Source of the DNA: CAZECR01 sp964510495
GTDB taxonomy: Bacteria; Patescibacteriota; Patescibacteriia; Magasanikbacterales; GWA2-37-8
Length of the DNA: 23,949 nucleotides
Reading direction: 5' to 3'
Assembly (NCBI GenBank): GCA_964510495.1
Contig: CAZECR010000014.1
Span: 1-23,949, forward strand
Of the stretch, positions 7,123-15,875 are shown piece after piece (position 1 is the first letter of the stretch; every line of letters begins with the position of its first letter). The position numbers and the translations under genes were made by a program. A model generated the notes under the pieces. That model searched no databases and was not told where the DNA came from. It saw only the letters and a list, made by a program, of their open reading frames with translations.

Positions 7123-7144
7123 TGCAATCAAGCTAGGCTATACT
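7116..7144 (+). promoter_or_regulatory. Promoter of the helicase-nuclease gene
   Basis: TTGTCA (7116-7121), a 17-bp spacer and TATACT (7139-7144), leaving a leader of roughly 7 nt before the ATG at 7158. The -35 overlaps the divergent minus-strand -35 by five bases, so the two polymerases would compete. Confidence 0.75.
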
Positions 7145-7157
7145 ACGAGGGATTTCT

Positions 7158-10094
7158 ATGAAAACACTTAATATAGCCCAACAAGAAGCCGTCGATTACG
7201 TCGGTGGACCGCTCCTCATTGTAGCCGGTGCGGGAACTGGTAAAACGGCAGTAATTACCCAAAAAATTGCGTCTCTTATCGAGCGTAAATTGGCATTGCC
7301 TGAAGAAATTTTAGCGCTCACCTTTACCGATAAAGCTGCGGCAGAAATGCGCGAGCGCGTTGATGGTCTCGTCGGATCGAGTTATGCTTCGATAGAGGTT
7401 TCCACGTTCCATTCGTTTTGTCAGCGTATACTCGAGGATTACGGGCTCGATATTGGACTCCCAAATCGTTTCAAGCTACTTACTACCACCGAAACCTGGC
7501 TTTTACTTCGTGAACAACTTAATCGTTTTAAGCTTGATTACTACCGCCCGATGGCGAACCCGGAGCGTCATATTCACGAGCTGATTAAACATTTTAGTAA
7601 GTGCAAAGATGAACTTGTTACGCCGGAAGAGTATCTGGCACATGCTGAAAACGTAACAATGGAAACAGGGGATATGAACGCGATTGAAAAAAATCGCCTG
7701 TCTGAAGTCGCTAATGCATATCATGTCTATAACCGTGTTCTCCTCGAGAACAACGCGCTTGATTTCGGTGATTTATTGTTCTACGTTGTAAAACTCTTCC
7801 GCGAACGACCGCAGATTTTAGCCAAAGTACAAAAACATTTTAAATTTATTTTAGTTGATGAATTTCAGGATGTTAATTGGGCTCAGTATGTACTGGTGCG
7901 TTTGCTCGCTAACGACCAGAGTCAGCTAACGGTAGTGGGGGATGATGACCAAAGTATTTATGCGTTTCGCGGGGCGTCGGTCTCTAATATTTTACGATTT
8001 AAAGATGACTTTCCGAAGGCTAAAAATATTGTTCTGACTGACAACTATCGTTCACAGCAAATTATTCTTGATGCGGCATATTGTTTGATTCAGAATAACA
8101 ATCCTGATCGTCTTGAGGTAAAGTTAAATATCGACAAGCATCTTACTGCTCAACTACCTGTTACTGAAAAAGGTTTAATTGAACATATCAGCGTTGCATC
8201 ACTTGATGATGAGGTCAGAGCAGTTATCGAAAAAATTGCTGAACTTAAAAATCTCAATTCAGAAACAAAATGGTCTGACTTTGCAGTTTTGGCGCGGGCC
8301 AATGGACATCTTGATCCATTTGTGGATGCCCTTGGTAAAGCGGGGATTCCCTATGAATTTTTGGCTTCAAGCGGACTCTATAGTCAGAGTAGTATTTTAG
8401 ATTGCCTCAATTTCTTTAAAGCGATTATTAATAACCAAGACTCAACGGCAATCTACCGTTTAATTACAATGCCGTTTTTACATTTGAGTGCGCATGACCT
8501 GCAAAAATTTACCTATCTTGCCAAGAAAAAAAGCGTGCCCTATGCCGAGGCACTGAAGCGTGCGCGCGAGTTTGGATTATCCGCTGAAGGTATCGAGGTT
8601 ATTGAACGTGTTCGTACATTCTTAAACGCCGGAGCTCGGGACATAACCACCAAAAAACCATCGCTTATACTTTTGGGTTTTTTGGATGCCAGTGGGTATA
8701 AACAATTTTTAGTTGACGAAGATGTTGCTGGACGCATGTCCATTAGTCGCCAGGCTCTCTTGTTAACACAATTTTTAGAAGAGATCACGGCCTATGAAAT
8801 TGCCCATCCAGGTGAAGCACATGTGGCGGGTTTCATAGAACATTTTAACCACGTGGTTGAATCGGGTGACGAAGGAAGTCTGAAGCAGCATTTGGATGTA
8901 ACACATGAAGCCGTACGCGTCATGACGGTGCACGCCTCAAAGGGGCTGGAATTTAAGTATGTGTTTGTAGTAAACGTGGTTGAGGAGCGATTTCCGACCC
9001 GACGTCGCGGCGAAGCGATTGAATTACCGTCAGTTCTCGTGAAGGAGCAGCTCCCGAGCGGTGACAGTCATTATGAAGAAGAACGACGTCTCATGTATGT
9101 AGCTGTAACCCGCGCTAAAGACAGGCTATATTGTACGAGTGCGAGCAACTACGGTGGTGTCAGAGCAAAAAAGGTGAGTCGGTTTTTGCACGAGATGAAT
9201 TGTGCCAATGGGGATACGAAGCTTTTTGTTAAAGATAAGCCTGCTTTTGCAATTCCCGAACCGGAAAAAGTAGCTCCATTTATCTTTGATAAACCCGCTA
9301 CGTTTTCATTCTCACAACTTAAAAGTTACGAAACATGTCCGTACCAGTACAAATTAGGTCATGTCATTAAAATTCCACAACCAACTGGAAGCCCCAGTTT
9401 TAGTTTTGGCCAAACCATGCATAGCACACTCCAAAAGTTTTATGAGCGTATTCAGGAATTAAATAGCCTTAAACAAGTGTCGCTGTTCAACACTGCTCCA
9501 GTTGAAAAAACAAGTAATGAAATTAAAATACCTGCGTTTGATGAGCTCTTAAAAATATATGAAAGTGTTTGGATAGAGGATTGGTATAAAGATAAAGCAC
9601 AGCGCGAAGAATACTGCGCTAAAGGCAAGGAAATTTTGAAAACGTTTTACACAAGTCATGAGGGGAAATGGAATATTCCGGTAACGCTTGAAGGTAGTTT
9701 CAAGATCAAGGTAGGGGAATACTTGATTAATGGCCGCATTGATCGCATTGATCAGTTGCCTGATGGAACGCTTGAAATTATTGATTACAAAACCGGCAAA
9801 CCAAAAGAAAAAATTGTCGGCGACGACAAGGATCAGCTGTTGATCTATCAGATCGCTACCGAAGAATTGCCGCAGTATCATCATTTAGGCAAAACACAGA
9901 AATTAACATTCTATTATCTCAATGACAATAGTCAAATTTCGTTTGTCGGCTCAGAAAAGGAATTGGGAGCGCTCAAAGAAAAGCTTGTTGAAACAATTAA
10001 CCAAATTCGTTCTGGTGATTTTACTCCAACTCCAAGTAAATTTGTGTGCGGCAGTTGCCCATACAAAGATATTTGTGCTTATCGTATTCTATGA
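7158..10094 (+). CDS. UvrD/PcrA-type SF1 helicase fused to a RecB/AddB-type PD-(D/E)XK nuclease with Fe-S cysteines
   Basis: A 978-residue fusion. The helicase part has the Q-motif region (NIAQQEAVDYV), Walker A GAGTGKT at 24-30, DEFQD at 234-238, GDDDQSIYAFRGA, DNYRS, the late motif VMTVHASKGLEFKYVFV and YVAVTRAKDRL. From about residue 715 a nuclease domain follows, with catalytic pattern D862/D865, D876 and K878 (GRIDRID, then EIIDYKTGK). Four cysteines, C727, C964, C967 and C973, match the AddB pattern of one distant Cys plus CxxCx5C that holds a 4Fe-4S cluster. Likely role: processing of DNA ends for recombination repair, like AddAB/RecBCD but in one chain. An in-frame TGA ends the gene and overlaps the next start (ATGA). 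Family assignment is secure; the exact pathway is inferred. Confidence 0.93.
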   Translation: MKTLNIAQQEAVDYVGGPLLIVAGAGTGKTAVITQKIASLIERKLALPEEILALTFTDKAAAEMRERVDGLVGSSYASIEVSTFHSFCQRILEDYGLDIGLPNRFKLLTTTETWLLLREQLNRFKLDYYRPMANPERHIHELIKHFSKCKDELVTPEEYLAHAENVTMETGDMNAIEKNRLSEVANAYHVYNRVLLENNALDFGDLLFYVVKLFRERPQILAKVQKHFKFILVDEFQDVNWAQYVLVRLLANDQSQLTVVGDDDQSIYAFRGASVSNILRFKDDFPKAKNIVLTDNYRSQQIILDAAYCLIQNNNPDRLEVKLNIDKHLTAQLPVTEKGLIEHISVASLDDEVRAVIEKIAELKNLNSETKWSDFAVLARANGHLDPFVDALGKAGIPYEFLASSGLYSQSSILDCLNFFKAIINNQDSTAIYRLITMPFLHLSAHDLQKFTYLAKKKSVPYAEALKRAREFGLSAEGIEVIERVRTFLNAGARDITTKKPSLILLGFLDASGYKQFLVDEDVAGRMSISRQALLLTQFLEEITAYEIAHPGEAHVAGFIEHFNHVVESGDEGSLKQHLDVTHEAVRVMTVHASKGLEFKYVFVVNVVEERFPTRRRGEAIELPSVLVKEQLPSGDSHYEEERRLMYVAVTRAKDRLYCTSASNYGGVRAKKVSRFLHEMNCANGDTKLFVKDKPAFAIPEPEKVAPFIFDKPATFSFSQLKSYETCPYQYKLGHVIKIPQPTGSPSFSFGQTMHSTLQKFYERIQELNSLKQVSLFNTAPVEKTSNEIKIPAFDELLKIYESVWIEDWYKDKAQREEYCAKGKEILKTFYTSHEGKWNIPVTLEGSFKIKVGEYLINGRIDRIDQLPDGTLEIIDYKTGKPKEKIVGDDKDQLLIYQIATEELPQYHHLGKTQKLTFYYLNDNSQISFVGSEKELGALKEKLVETINQIRSGDFTPTPSKFVCGSCPYKDICAYRIL

Positions 10095-10381
10095 AGCTCA
10101 TCGGTAGTATTTTAGAGCGGCATGCCAATGCCGGGGGAATGTTCCAGGGTGTAAGCGCTGCCATGGCACTTGAAATTGCTGAACAAGTACTTCTCAAAGC
10201 CTGGGGTGAAAAAATCAAAGAATACGCCAAACCGCTGTATGTTAAGCACCGGATTATGGCCATTGCCTGCATTAGTTCTGTAATTGCCCAAGAAATTCGC
10301 TTTCGTGAAGCGGAAATTATCAAAGAAATTAACGAAAAACTAGGGCAGGAAGCGGTGGTAAAACTGCGCTATTTAGACTAA
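10091..10381 (+). CDS. DciA/DUF721-like protein, possible replicative helicase loader
   Basis: A 96-residue protein with the DUF721 fold pattern: an N-terminal helix, a central basic segment WGEKIKEYAKPLYVKH, a strand (RIMAIACISSVIAQEIRF, corresponding to the usual LxVxxxxxxxAqEL), then helix REAEIIKEINEKLG and a final VVKLRYL strand. DUF721 proteins related to DciA interact with DnaB and help load it. The ATG shares four bases with the helicase stop (ATGA), implying translational coupling; an upstream start at 10046 would overlap more and has no support. Assignment rests on pattern recognition only, so the family is probable and the role is inferred. Confidence 0.7.
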   Translation: MKLIGSILERHANAGGMFQGVSAAMALEIAEQVLLKAWGEKIKEYAKPLYVKHRIMAIACISSVIAQEIRFREAEIIKEINEKLGQEAVVKLRYLD

Positions 10382-10401
10382 AAAGCCCTACATTAAGCGG
10401 T

Positions 10402-10430
10402 TTGCCAGAAAGGTTGCTTTTTGGTATACT
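10402..10430 (+). promoter_or_regulatory. Promoter of the mre cluster
   Basis: TTGCCA (10402-10407), a 17-bp spacer and TATACT (10425-10430). The start codon at 10451 follows after a leader of about 14 nt with no SD sequence. Confidence 0.7.
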
Positions 10431-10450
10431 ACCCTTTCTAAACAAGCTGT

Positions 10451-10852
10451 ATGCATTTGCGCCACTATCTTATTTTAATGTCGCTAGGAACTGGTTTGTG
10501 CTGGGCGTCACTCGTATTTATTATTTGGAGCATCAATCCGTTTGACGCTGGAGTCTTAACACTGGCCTTTTTCTACTTCGCATTATTTTTGGCGATCCTG
10601 GGTAGTTTTTCGGTACTCGGTTTCCTGATCCGGAGATTGATTATAAAAAATGATGAAATTGTTTTTCGCCATGTCAAAAAAACATTTCGTCAAAGTATTG
10701 TAGTGAGTGTCTTTGTCATTGTGGCACTGCTCCTCGCTCACGCTGGCTTCCTGGCGTGGTGGAATAGCATTATCCTCATTATCTTGTTTGGAGTCATCGA
10801 AGGAGTGGTGTTTACGAACCGTAAGTTTAGCAATCACGATTATGTTGCCTAA
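10451..10852 (+). CDS. Small four-helix membrane protein upstream of mreB
   Basis: A 133-residue protein I do not recognise by name. It has four hydrophobic segments, at about 6-27, 32-62, 84-104 and 106-122. A charged stretch at 62-82 (RLIIKNDEIVFRHVKKTFRQ) between the second and third is probably cytoplasmic, and the C-terminus is short and polar. It is the first gene behind a good promoter and its end overlaps mreB by 11 bases, so the two are translated from one message and it may act with the elongasome. The start context is CTGTATG, shared with greA, lysS and alr. The function is unknown; genomic coupling to mreB is the only clue. Confidence 0.8.
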   Translation: MHLRHYLILMSLGTGLCWASLVFIIWSINPFDAGVLTLAFFYFALFLAILGSFSVLGFLIRRLIIKNDEIVFRHVKKTFRQSIVVSVFVIVALLLAHAGFLAWWNSIILIILFGVIEGVVFTNRKFSNHDYVA

Positions 10853-11888
10853 AGTATTTGGACGATTTAGAAAAGAGCTTGGAATTGATCTCGGCACCGC
10901 AAACACACTCGTCTACGTTAAAGGTAGGGGAGTTGTTATTAATGAACCAAGTATTGTTGCTATTAATACACGTACTGAACAGATTTTGGCTGTTGGGAAT
11001 GAAGCTAAAGAAATGCTTGGCAAAACCCCGCCACACATTGTTACTACCCGCCCGTTAACCAACGGCATTATTTCTGATTTTGAAGTAGCTGAAAAAATGC
11101 TGCGGTATTTTATTGACAAGGTCTACGAAGACACTGGCATGAGTTTTTTCTCAAAACCTAAGGTAGTTATTGGGGCTCCCGTTAATATTACCGAAGTAGA
11201 GCGCAAAGCCATTGCCGACGCTATTACGAACGCTGGAGCGCGCGAGGTTTGGATCGTTGAAGAACCTATGGCTTCAGCAATTGGTTCACGTATGCCCGCA
11301 AGGGATCCGATCGGTAATATGGTCATTGAAATGGGTGGGGGAACCACGGAAATTGCGGTTATTTCACTGAGCGGAATTGCTGCTAAAAAATCAATTAAAA
11401 TTGCCGGAGACGAATTGAATCGCAACATTATTCAATACGCTCGTGATGTTTTTAAACTCCTCTTGGGCGAACGTCAGTCAGAAGAAATTAAGATTAAAAT
11501 TGGTTCGGCTATTGAACTCGCTGAACCAATGGAATTCCCCATGCGCGGACGCGACCTTGTAACCGGCTTGCCGCGTGAGGTTATGATTAACGATTCGGAA
11601 GTGCGCGAAGCAATGATTAAGTCACTTCGTACCATCGTCGAAAGCATTAAAGCGACACTCGAAATTACACCGCCTGAATTGGTGGCAGATATTCACGAGC
11701 GTGGAATTTTACTCTCCGGTGGAGGGTCGCTGCTGCGAGGGTTCGATCGCCTCATTGGTAAAGCACTTGAAATTCCGGTGCGTATTGCCGACGATCCGCT
11801 TACCTCAGTAGTTCGCGGGGCAGGTATTCTCCTTGATGAGCCAGATTTGCTTCAAGAAGTGGCTGTGTGGCCAACTTCTCATAAATAA
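10842..11888 (+). CDS. mreB: Rod-shape actin homologue MreB
   Basis: A 348-residue MreB, the usual length. The actin-fold nucleotide motifs are visible: GIDLGTANTLVYVKG (phosphate 1, residues about 14-28), GAPVNITEVERKAIADA, the WIVEEPMASAIG connect region, IEMGGGTTEIAVISL (phosphate 2), and the C-terminal LLSGGGSLLRGFD (adenosine motif). It forms membrane-bound filaments that steer peptidoglycan synthesis, with MreC, MreD and PBP2 encoded just downstream. I chose the ATG at 10842, which begins MLPKVFGRF; the same frame stays open further upstream inside the previous gene but lacks family sequence. The overlap with the upstream gene is 11 bases. Confidence 0.96.
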   Translation: MLPKVFGRFRKELGIDLGTANTLVYVKGRGVVINEPSIVAINTRTEQILAVGNEAKEMLGKTPPHIVTTRPLTNGIISDFEVAEKMLRYFIDKVYEDTGMSFFSKPKVVIGAPVNITEVERKAIADAITNAGAREVWIVEEPMASAIGSRMPARDPIGNMVIEMGGGTTEIAVISLSGIAAKKSIKIAGDELNRNIIQYARDVFKLLLGERQSEEIKIKIGSAIELAEPMEFPMRGRDLVTGLPREVMINDSEVREAMIKSLRTIVESIKATLEITPPELVADIHERGILLSGGGSLLRGFDRLIGKALEIPVRIADDPLTSVVRGAGILLDEPDLLQEVAVWPTSHK

Positions 11889-11902
11889 AGCAGAGGAATT
11901 CT

Positions 11903-12712
11903 ATGTTTGATAAACGGTCTAAAAAAACATACCCGTACATCGGTGTTATTTTGTTGTTATTAGTTGGAATTCATTATACGGGAATTCTATCAGGCGTAGA
12001 AAATTTCTTGCGCTCACTTTTGATTACGCCATTTACCGGTGTTCATTCTTTTAGCGTAAAAACTGGAACTGATTATCAATTTTTTAAAGATAAAGATGCG
12101 TTTATGAACGCATATAATACTTGTTTAGTTGACGCAGGACAGACAAATGTTCTTACGGCTCAAGTCAAATTACTGCAAAAAGATAATGCCGAACTGCGTA
12201 AACAACTCGAGTTTAAACAAAAGCAAGCTACCCAAAGCATTGCGGCTGACGTTGTCGGTAACAACTTAGACGGTGCTGAGCAAACACTGGTAATTAACCA
12301 GGGGAGTGATGCGGGTGTCGCAGCTGATCAACCGGTAGTAGTAGGGGGTGGTATCCTGGTTGGAAAAGTAATTAAGGCTGAGAAAAACATTGCCATGGTT
12401 CGTTTAATTAATGATAATCGCAGCAAAATTGGTTCAACGGTCTTAAATGAAGAAACAAGCCAGGGGGTTGTAGAAGGTGGGTACGGCATCAGTCTGCGCA
12501 TGCAATTTATCCCTCGTAACGAGACGGTGCAAGTTGGTGACCAAATTGTTACGTCAGGACTGGAGGATAAAATTCCTCGCGGACTACTGATCGGAACGGT
12601 TGCTGTGGTAGAAAACGAAGCGTATCAACCTTTTCAACAAGCCATTCTTACCCCCGCAGTTAACCTGACAAAATTAATGCTGGTTACAGTGCTTACCGAT
12701 ATTCATAAATAG
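11903..12712 (+). CDS. mreC: Rod-shape-determining protein MreC
   Basis: A 269-residue MreC. It has a short cytoplasmic N-terminus, one membrane anchor at about 12-30 and a coiled coil around 85-115 (VLTAQVKLLQKDNAELRKQLEF). The beta-rich extracellular domain has the typical phrases LVINQGSDAGVAADQPVVVGGGILVGKV and NDNRSKIGSTVLNE, ending with GDQIVTSGLEDKIPRGLLIGTV. MreC links MreB to the PBP2 synthase outside the membrane. The start has an SD-like GAGGA 7 nt upstream, one of the few in resident genes. It lies 14 nt after mreB and 3 nt before mreD. Confidence 0.94.
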   Translation: MFDKRSKKTYPYIGVILLLLVGIHYTGILSGVENFLRSLLITPFTGVHSFSVKTGTDYQFFKDKDAFMNAYNTCLVDAGQTNVLTAQVKLLQKDNAELRKQLEFKQKQATQSIAADVVGNNLDGAEQTLVINQGSDAGVAADQPVVVGGGILVGKVIKAEKNIAMVRLINDNRSKIGSTVLNEETSQGVVEGGYGISLRMQFIPRNETVQVGDQIVTSGLEDKIPRGLLIGTVAVVENEAYQPFQQAILTPAVNLTKLMLVTVLTDIHK

Positions 12713-12715
12713 CCT

Positions 12716-13255
12716 ATGGTACGTTGGATTTTTCGAATTTCGCTTACGATACTTATCATGACCATTATTACGGTCCTGCAAGTTGCGGTACGTGAATTTT
12801 TGCCCTTCCCTTTCAATCATATTAACGTTATCTTTTTAGGACTTGTCTGGCTGGTGCTATTTACTAACAGTACGACTGTTTTATGGCTTGTTTTGCCACC
12901 CGCATTACTTCTTGAGCTTTTTTCACCCTTACCGTTTGGGCTCAACAGCTTTGCGCTGGTGGTAGGGCTGTGCGTATCGAGCTGGCTCTTAACCGTGCTC
13001 TTCACCAATCATTCCAGTTCAATTGCTTTTTTGGTTGGCTTAATTGGTATGACCGTGTACCGTATACTTTTTTTACTCCTCATTTTTTTTGCCAGCTTTT
13101 TCAACTACCAACTCGTTTTTTCAGGAAGTATTGCCCTTGAGTGGCTGTCTGAAATTTTTCTTACCAACGTGCTTTTGGTATTGGTTTATTTTATAAGTCA
13201 ACGCTTCTTCAAACGTCTACAACCGCAGTATGTTAAATTGCATTCGCTTCGCTAA
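12716..13255 (+). CDS. mreD: Rod-shape-determining membrane protein MreD
   Basis: A 179-residue, very hydrophobic protein with about five membrane segments (near 5-25, 35-55, 58-95, 97-130 and 140-165). Sequence in this family is poorly conserved. The call rests on length, topology, the N-terminal pattern (basic MVRWIFR, then a long helix) and position directly between mreC and the PBP2 gene, with 3-nt gaps on both sides. MreD is an integral part of the elongasome. Confidence 0.85.
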   Translation: MVRWIFRISLTILIMTIITVLQVAVREFLPFPFNHINVIFLGLVWLVLFTNSTTVLWLVLPPALLLELFSPLPFGLNSFALVVGLCVSSWLLTVLFTNHSSSIAFLVGLIGMTVYRILFLLLIFFASFFNYQLVFSGSIALEWLSEIFLTNVLLVLVYFISQRFFKRLQPQYVKLHSLR

Positions 13256-13258
13256 CGT

Positions 13259-15244
13259 ATGAGTGAAAAAGGATTATTCGAAATTTCAGAAAAAAAATCG
13301 CGCCAGTTTGATCTCAACGGCAAATATCGTCATGCCTGGGTAGAAGACGCTCTTGATTATGAAAAAGAAGTCAATGAGCGCCTCGCCACACCCCATACAC
13401 GATCGTACCTTGGAACAAGTATCCGTCGTAACAAGATCGTTATTTTTTGCTGCATCATGGGCGCAATTTTTTTACTTATCATTGGTAAAATTTTCTATCT
13501 TCAGATTATTCGAGGTGATCATTACCGGACACTTGCTGAGCAAAACCGTATCCGCACATTACCAGTTCCAGCGGAACGAGGTATTATTTATGATCGTTAT
13601 AATAAAGAATTGGTTCAAAATATTCCCAGTTTTACTTTGAGCATTATTCCCGCCGACCTTCCACGGCCCGCCCCTGAACGTGAAGCGATATTGGAACGGG
13701 TAGCTGGTATTAGTGCGATTCCGGTAGACGAAATTAAAAAAAGCGTTGCTAAATTTAATTCCTACGGCTATCAATCGCTGGTTATAAAAGAAAATTTAGA
13801 CTATCAATCCGCGCTTAAGCTATATATCGAAAATGCAGATTTGCCTGGAATTTTGATCGAAAGTGCTTCCAAGCGTTTTTATCCAGTCACCACCCTTGCG
13901 TCTGCAAGTAGTACGCCAAGCCTTTCACATATTTTAGGATACCTCAGTAAAATAAATGACAAGGAACTTGAAGCGCACGAAGGCGAAGGTTATCAGTTAG
14001 TTGATTCAATTGGTAAGACTGGGTTGGAAAAGGAATATGAAACAGCCCTGCGCGGTGTATACGGAACAAAAAAAATTGAGGTTGATGCGCGCGGTAAAGA
14101 GCGTAATACCCTGGCGATTGATCCGCCAAACCCGGGTAAAAATCTTATCTTAACTATTGATTTAGAGGCACAGCACAAACTTGAAGAGGCGGTAAAAAAT
14201 AATTTGGAAAAAGTTAAAAAAACTAAAGCAGCAGCAATTGCTATCAATCCGAATACTGGAGAAATTTTAGCTATGGTAAGCTGGCCATCATTTGATAATA
14301 ATGATTTTTCCGGAGGTATTTCTACTGCTAATTACGAAAAATATTCAACTAATCCTGATCTGCCGTTGTACAACCGGACTATTTCTGGGACGTACCCACC
14401 CGGCTCAACGATAAAACTCATTGTTGCAGCTGCAGCACTCCAGGAGAAGATTGTTTCTTTTGATACTGCTTTTAATAGTGCGGGTGGGCTTCATGTCGGC
14501 GGACACTACTTCAGAGACTGGAAGGTGGGTGGGCACGGTATTACCAATGTTACCAAAGCAATTGCCTGGTCAGTGAATACTTTTTTTTACTATGCCGGAG
14601 GAGGGTATGGCACCTTTGTGGGTATGGGCGCGGATACGCTTTTGGGATATTTTCAAAAGTTCCGCTTAGCAGACTCAAGTGGCATTGATTTACCTGGCGA
14701 ACGTGATGGTTTTATACCAAGTAAAGCATGGAAAATGGAGCGTATTCATGAACCATGGTATGTGGGGGACACCTATAATATTTCAATCGGTCAGGGTGAT
14801 ATCTTAGTAACCCCACTTCGTGTTGCGCTCTGGACTGCAGAAATCGCTACTAATGGCACAATTGTTACTCCGCATCTTGTCTCTAAAATTATTGACCCCA
14901 TTACTAAGCAAAATAGCGCCCCTACTTTTACCACTTCCAAGCAGGAAGGTATTTCAAACAGTAATTATGCGATAGTTCGTCAGGGTATGAGTGATTGCGT
15001 AAGTTATGGAAGTTGCAAATTACTACAAAATATCGGCTTTAGTGCTGGAGGCAAAACAGGTACGGCTCAGTGGAATAGTAATCGTGCCACCCACGCCTGG
15101 TTCACTTCTTTTGCTCCTTTTAATAACCCCCAAATCGTAGTTACGGTGCTGGTTGAAGAAGGTGGAGAGGGTTCAGTAGCCGCCATGCCAATTGCCGATG
15201 AGTTTTTGGCTTGGTGGGGGAAGAAATATTTGACACACAACTAA
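13259..15244 (+). CDS. mrdA: Penicillin-binding protein 2, elongasome transpeptidase
   Basis: A 661-residue class B PBP. It has a cytoplasmic N-terminus of about 57 residues, one membrane helix at about 58-80 and a dimerisation domain beginning RGIIYDRYNKELVQNIPSF. The transpeptidase domain has catalytic motif S383-T-I-K386 (GTYPPGSTIK), S438-V-N440 and K599-T-G601 (GGKTGTAQW). It cross-links peptidoglycan during side-wall growth together with a RodA-type glycosyltransferase, which is not in this window. It is the last gene of the mre cluster. Its final codons contain the -35 box of the greA promoter. The N-terminal cytoplasmic extension is longer than in E. coli PBP2. Confidence 0.95.
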   Translation: MSEKGLFEISEKKSRQFDLNGKYRHAWVEDALDYEKEVNERLATPHTRSYLGTSIRRNKIVIFCCIMGAIFLLIIGKIFYLQIIRGDHYRTLAEQNRIRTLPVPAERGIIYDRYNKELVQNIPSFTLSIIPADLPRPAPEREAILERVAGISAIPVDEIKKSVAKFNSYGYQSLVIKENLDYQSALKLYIENADLPGILIESASKRFYPVTTLASASSTPSLSHILGYLSKINDKELEAHEGEGYQLVDSIGKTGLEKEYETALRGVYGTKKIEVDARGKERNTLAIDPPNPGKNLILTIDLEAQHKLEEAVKNNLEKVKKTKAAAIAINPNTGEILAMVSWPSFDNNDFSGGISTANYEKYSTNPDLPLYNRTISGTYPPGSTIKLIVAAAALQEKIVSFDTAFNSAGGLHVGGHYFRDWKVGGHGITNVTKAIAWSVNTFFYYAGGGYGTFVGMGADTLLGYFQKFRLADSSGIDLPGERDGFIPSKAWKMERIHEPWYVGDTYNISIGQGDILVTPLRVALWTAEIATNGTIVTPHLVSKIIDPITKQNSAPTFTTSKQEGISNSNYAIVRQGMSDCVSYGSCKLLQNIGFSAGGKTGTAQWNSNRATHAWFTSFAPFNNPQIVVTVLVEEGGEGSVAAMPIADEFLAWWGKKYLTHN

Positions 15245-15257
15245 CCTGTGTTATACT
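15230..15257 (+). promoter_or_regulatory. Promoter of greA
   Basis: Consensus TTGACA (15230-15235) inside the end of mrdA, a 16-bp spacer, then TATACT (15252-15257). This predicts a leader of about 36 nt. Confidence 0.82.
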
Positions 15258-15299
15258 GGCTACGAGTAAAATTTATTTTATTGAGTTAAACACAACTGT

Positions 15300-15761
15300 A
15301 TGGATGCTTCAATCCACTATCTTTCACACGAAAGTTTAGAGGCGCTTAAAAAGGAATACGAAACGGTTAAAAATCAGACGATTCCAGATATTGCTAAGCG
15401 AATTGACGAAGCCAAGCAGCAAGGTGATTTATCTGAAAATGCCGAATACCACCAGGCTCGTGAGGACATGTCCTGGGCACAAGGAAGGCTTATCGAAGTG
15501 GAACAACTCATCAATAATTCAAAAATAATTAAACACGAAAAATCTGATTCGGTTGCTGTTGGAAGCAAGGTTAAAATTAAGGTAGGCAGCAATGAACGGG
15601 ATTATACTATCGTCGGCCCTCAAGAAGTAAGTCCTGCCAAAGGCTTTATTTCCAACGAGTCACCCATCGGAAGCAGTCTCCTCGGGCACAAAGTAGGGGA
15701 CAAGGTAACCGTGGAAGTCCCTGCCGGGAAACAGGTCTACCAAATCATGGGAATTGAGTAG
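15300..15761 (+). CDS. greA: Transcript cleavage factor GreA
   Basis: A 153-residue Gre factor, which enters the secondary channel of RNA polymerase and stimulates cleavage of backtracked RNA. The N-terminal coiled coil has the hallmark GDLSENAEYHQARE, with the acidic tip residues D43 and E46 that act at the polymerase active site. The C-terminal FKBP-like domain has YTIVGPQEVSPAKGFISNESPIGSSLLG with the usual GD/V ending. The length is normal (about 158 in E. coli). It is a single-gene unit with its own consensus promoter and terminator. The start is ATG in CTGTATG, without an SD sequence. Confidence 0.96.
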   Translation: MDASIHYLSHESLEALKKEYETVKNQTIPDIAKRIDEAKQQGDLSENAEYHQAREDMSWAQGRLIEVEQLINNSKIIKHEKSDSVAVGSKVKIKVGSNERDYTIVGPQEVSPAKGFISNESPIGSSLLGHKVGDKVTVEVPAGKQVYQIMGIE

Positions 15762-15786
15762 TGTTAGCTTAAATTGTCGCTTTTTT

Positions 15787-15815
15787 CACCCCCATATTCT
15801 GGGGGTGATTTTTTT
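15787..15815 (+). terminator. Rho-independent terminator of greA
   Basis: Stem CACCCCCA (15787-15794) with TGGGGGTG (15800-15807), loop TATTC, then ATTTTTTT. Six Ts precede the left arm, so it could work in both directions. The T tract runs into the -35 box of the lysS promoter. Confidence 0.88.
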
Positions 15816-15843
15816 GACGAATAAGCCTTTTCTAGGGTATACT
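15814..15843 (+). promoter_or_regulatory. Promoter of lysS
   Basis: TTGACG (15814-15819), an 18-bp spacer and TATACT (15838-15843). It begins within the termination tract of greA, showing how compact the spacing is. Confidence 0.75.
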
Positions 15844-15875
15844 AACGATATTATTTTTTAATGCTTTTCTCCTGT

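Noticed and set aside
10091..10094. TGA read as glycine (recoded CPR lineage)
   Set aside because: The helicase gene ends at TGA directly after its conserved Fe-S C-terminus and overlaps the next start, as expected if TGA is a stop.
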